The notes under the pieces are model-generated. The model saw nothing but the letters and a program-made list of their open reading frames with translations, was not told the DNA's origin and searched no databases. From positions 7,626,001-7,690,000 of the forward strand of contig OZ059897.1 of the NCBI GenBank assembly GCA_964057225.1: 64,000 nucleotides of DNA. The letters are read 5' to 3'. Below, piece after piece: positions 63,781 to 64,000 of the stretch. Position numbers and translations under genes: made by a program. This DNA is from Auanema rhodensis (taxonomy: Eukaryota; Nematoda; Chromadorea; Rhabditida; Rhabditidae). Each line of letters begins with the position of its first letter. Position 1 is the first letter of the stretch.

Positions 63781-64000
63781 TTAGGTTGAAACTGAACTAT
63801 AATAGGCTTACGGTAGATGGGCGGAGTCAGATTGCTGTCCAGGATTTGAAAAACTCCTTCTCATTTACCATTCCGCATCGCTCAGCGAAGCACGCCTGTT
63901 CTTTTGCTCCTGAATCTCTCTCTCTCCCTCACACACATCTAAAAGAATCTTACACACCTTTCGTAAACATCCCACACGTAGCTCAGCATTCTCAGTTTTT
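63781..64000. repeat. Segment Y, second copy, cut by the window edge
   Basis: Matches 56424-56640 with small differences (extra GAACT near 63793, CTGTCC for CTGGCC). By analogy another tRNA-Lys block may follow outside the window. Confidence 0.7.

Overview
The window looks like nuclear DNA of a eukaryote, most likely a nematode. No bacterial operon, ribosome-binding site or CRISPR array was seen. The organism call rests on three things: very short GT-AG introns (51 to 59 bp) in a Tc1-like transposase and in a repeated secreted-protein gene; a BEL/Pao retroelement with a bunyavirus-like (phlebovirus Gn/Gc-type) envelope, a combination known from nematode elements such as Ascaris Tas and C. elegans Cer7; and Ty3/gypsy LTR elements primed by tRNA-Gln. 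The species was not identified.

About half of the window (roughly 32 kb) is one satellite: a head-to-tail array of a 259-bp unit that carries a complete tRNA-Lys gene (anticodon TTT), an oligo-T Pol III terminator and a 186-bp AT-rich spacer. I count 123 full-length tRNA genes plus two 3' half-copies, all on the + strand, in five blocks: 681-9047 (32 genes), 12361-27518 (58 plus 2 fragments), 30212-35507 (20), 46003-47988 (8) and 56691-57972 (5). The period is 259 bp almost everywhere; three copies are 258 because one G is missing from the T stem. Spacers fall into families that group by block, while the 73-nt tRNA body is mostly invariant. Larger duplications of the array are also visible (3,482 bp and 1,295 bp).

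The array is broken by mobile elements. An LTR at 265-680 borders it on the left. Element A (9048-12360, minus) and element B (27519-30211, plus) are Ty3/gypsy-type LTR elements with 4-bp target duplications and a tRNA-Gln primer site. Both keep only a gag start and an integrase tail, so they look non-autonomous. Between 35508 and 46002 lies a composite: a truncated relative of element A, a 690-bp inverted repeat, and a 5'-truncated BEL/Pao element on the minus strand (gag zinc knuckles, RT/RNase H, integrase, envelope) whose envelope is split by a Tc1/mariner copy with an intact, intron-bearing DD34E transposase.

From 47989 to the end the window holds a second repeat system. Six copies of a four-exon gene (secretory leader plus half of a saposin-like domain) sit in units of about 1,944 bp: four in tandem at 49.5-56.4 kb, one inverted at 58.9-59.7 kb and one at 61.6-62.4 kb. 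A partial exon 4 follows at 63.5 kb. Each copy has canonical splice sites, but all share an in-frame TAG in exon 2, and exon 4 runs into a 164-bp satellite, so they look like an amplified pseudogene. The order 'tRNA block, LTR relic, segment X, saposin-like units, segment Y' occurs twice, showing that tRNA array and gene array have been duplicated together.
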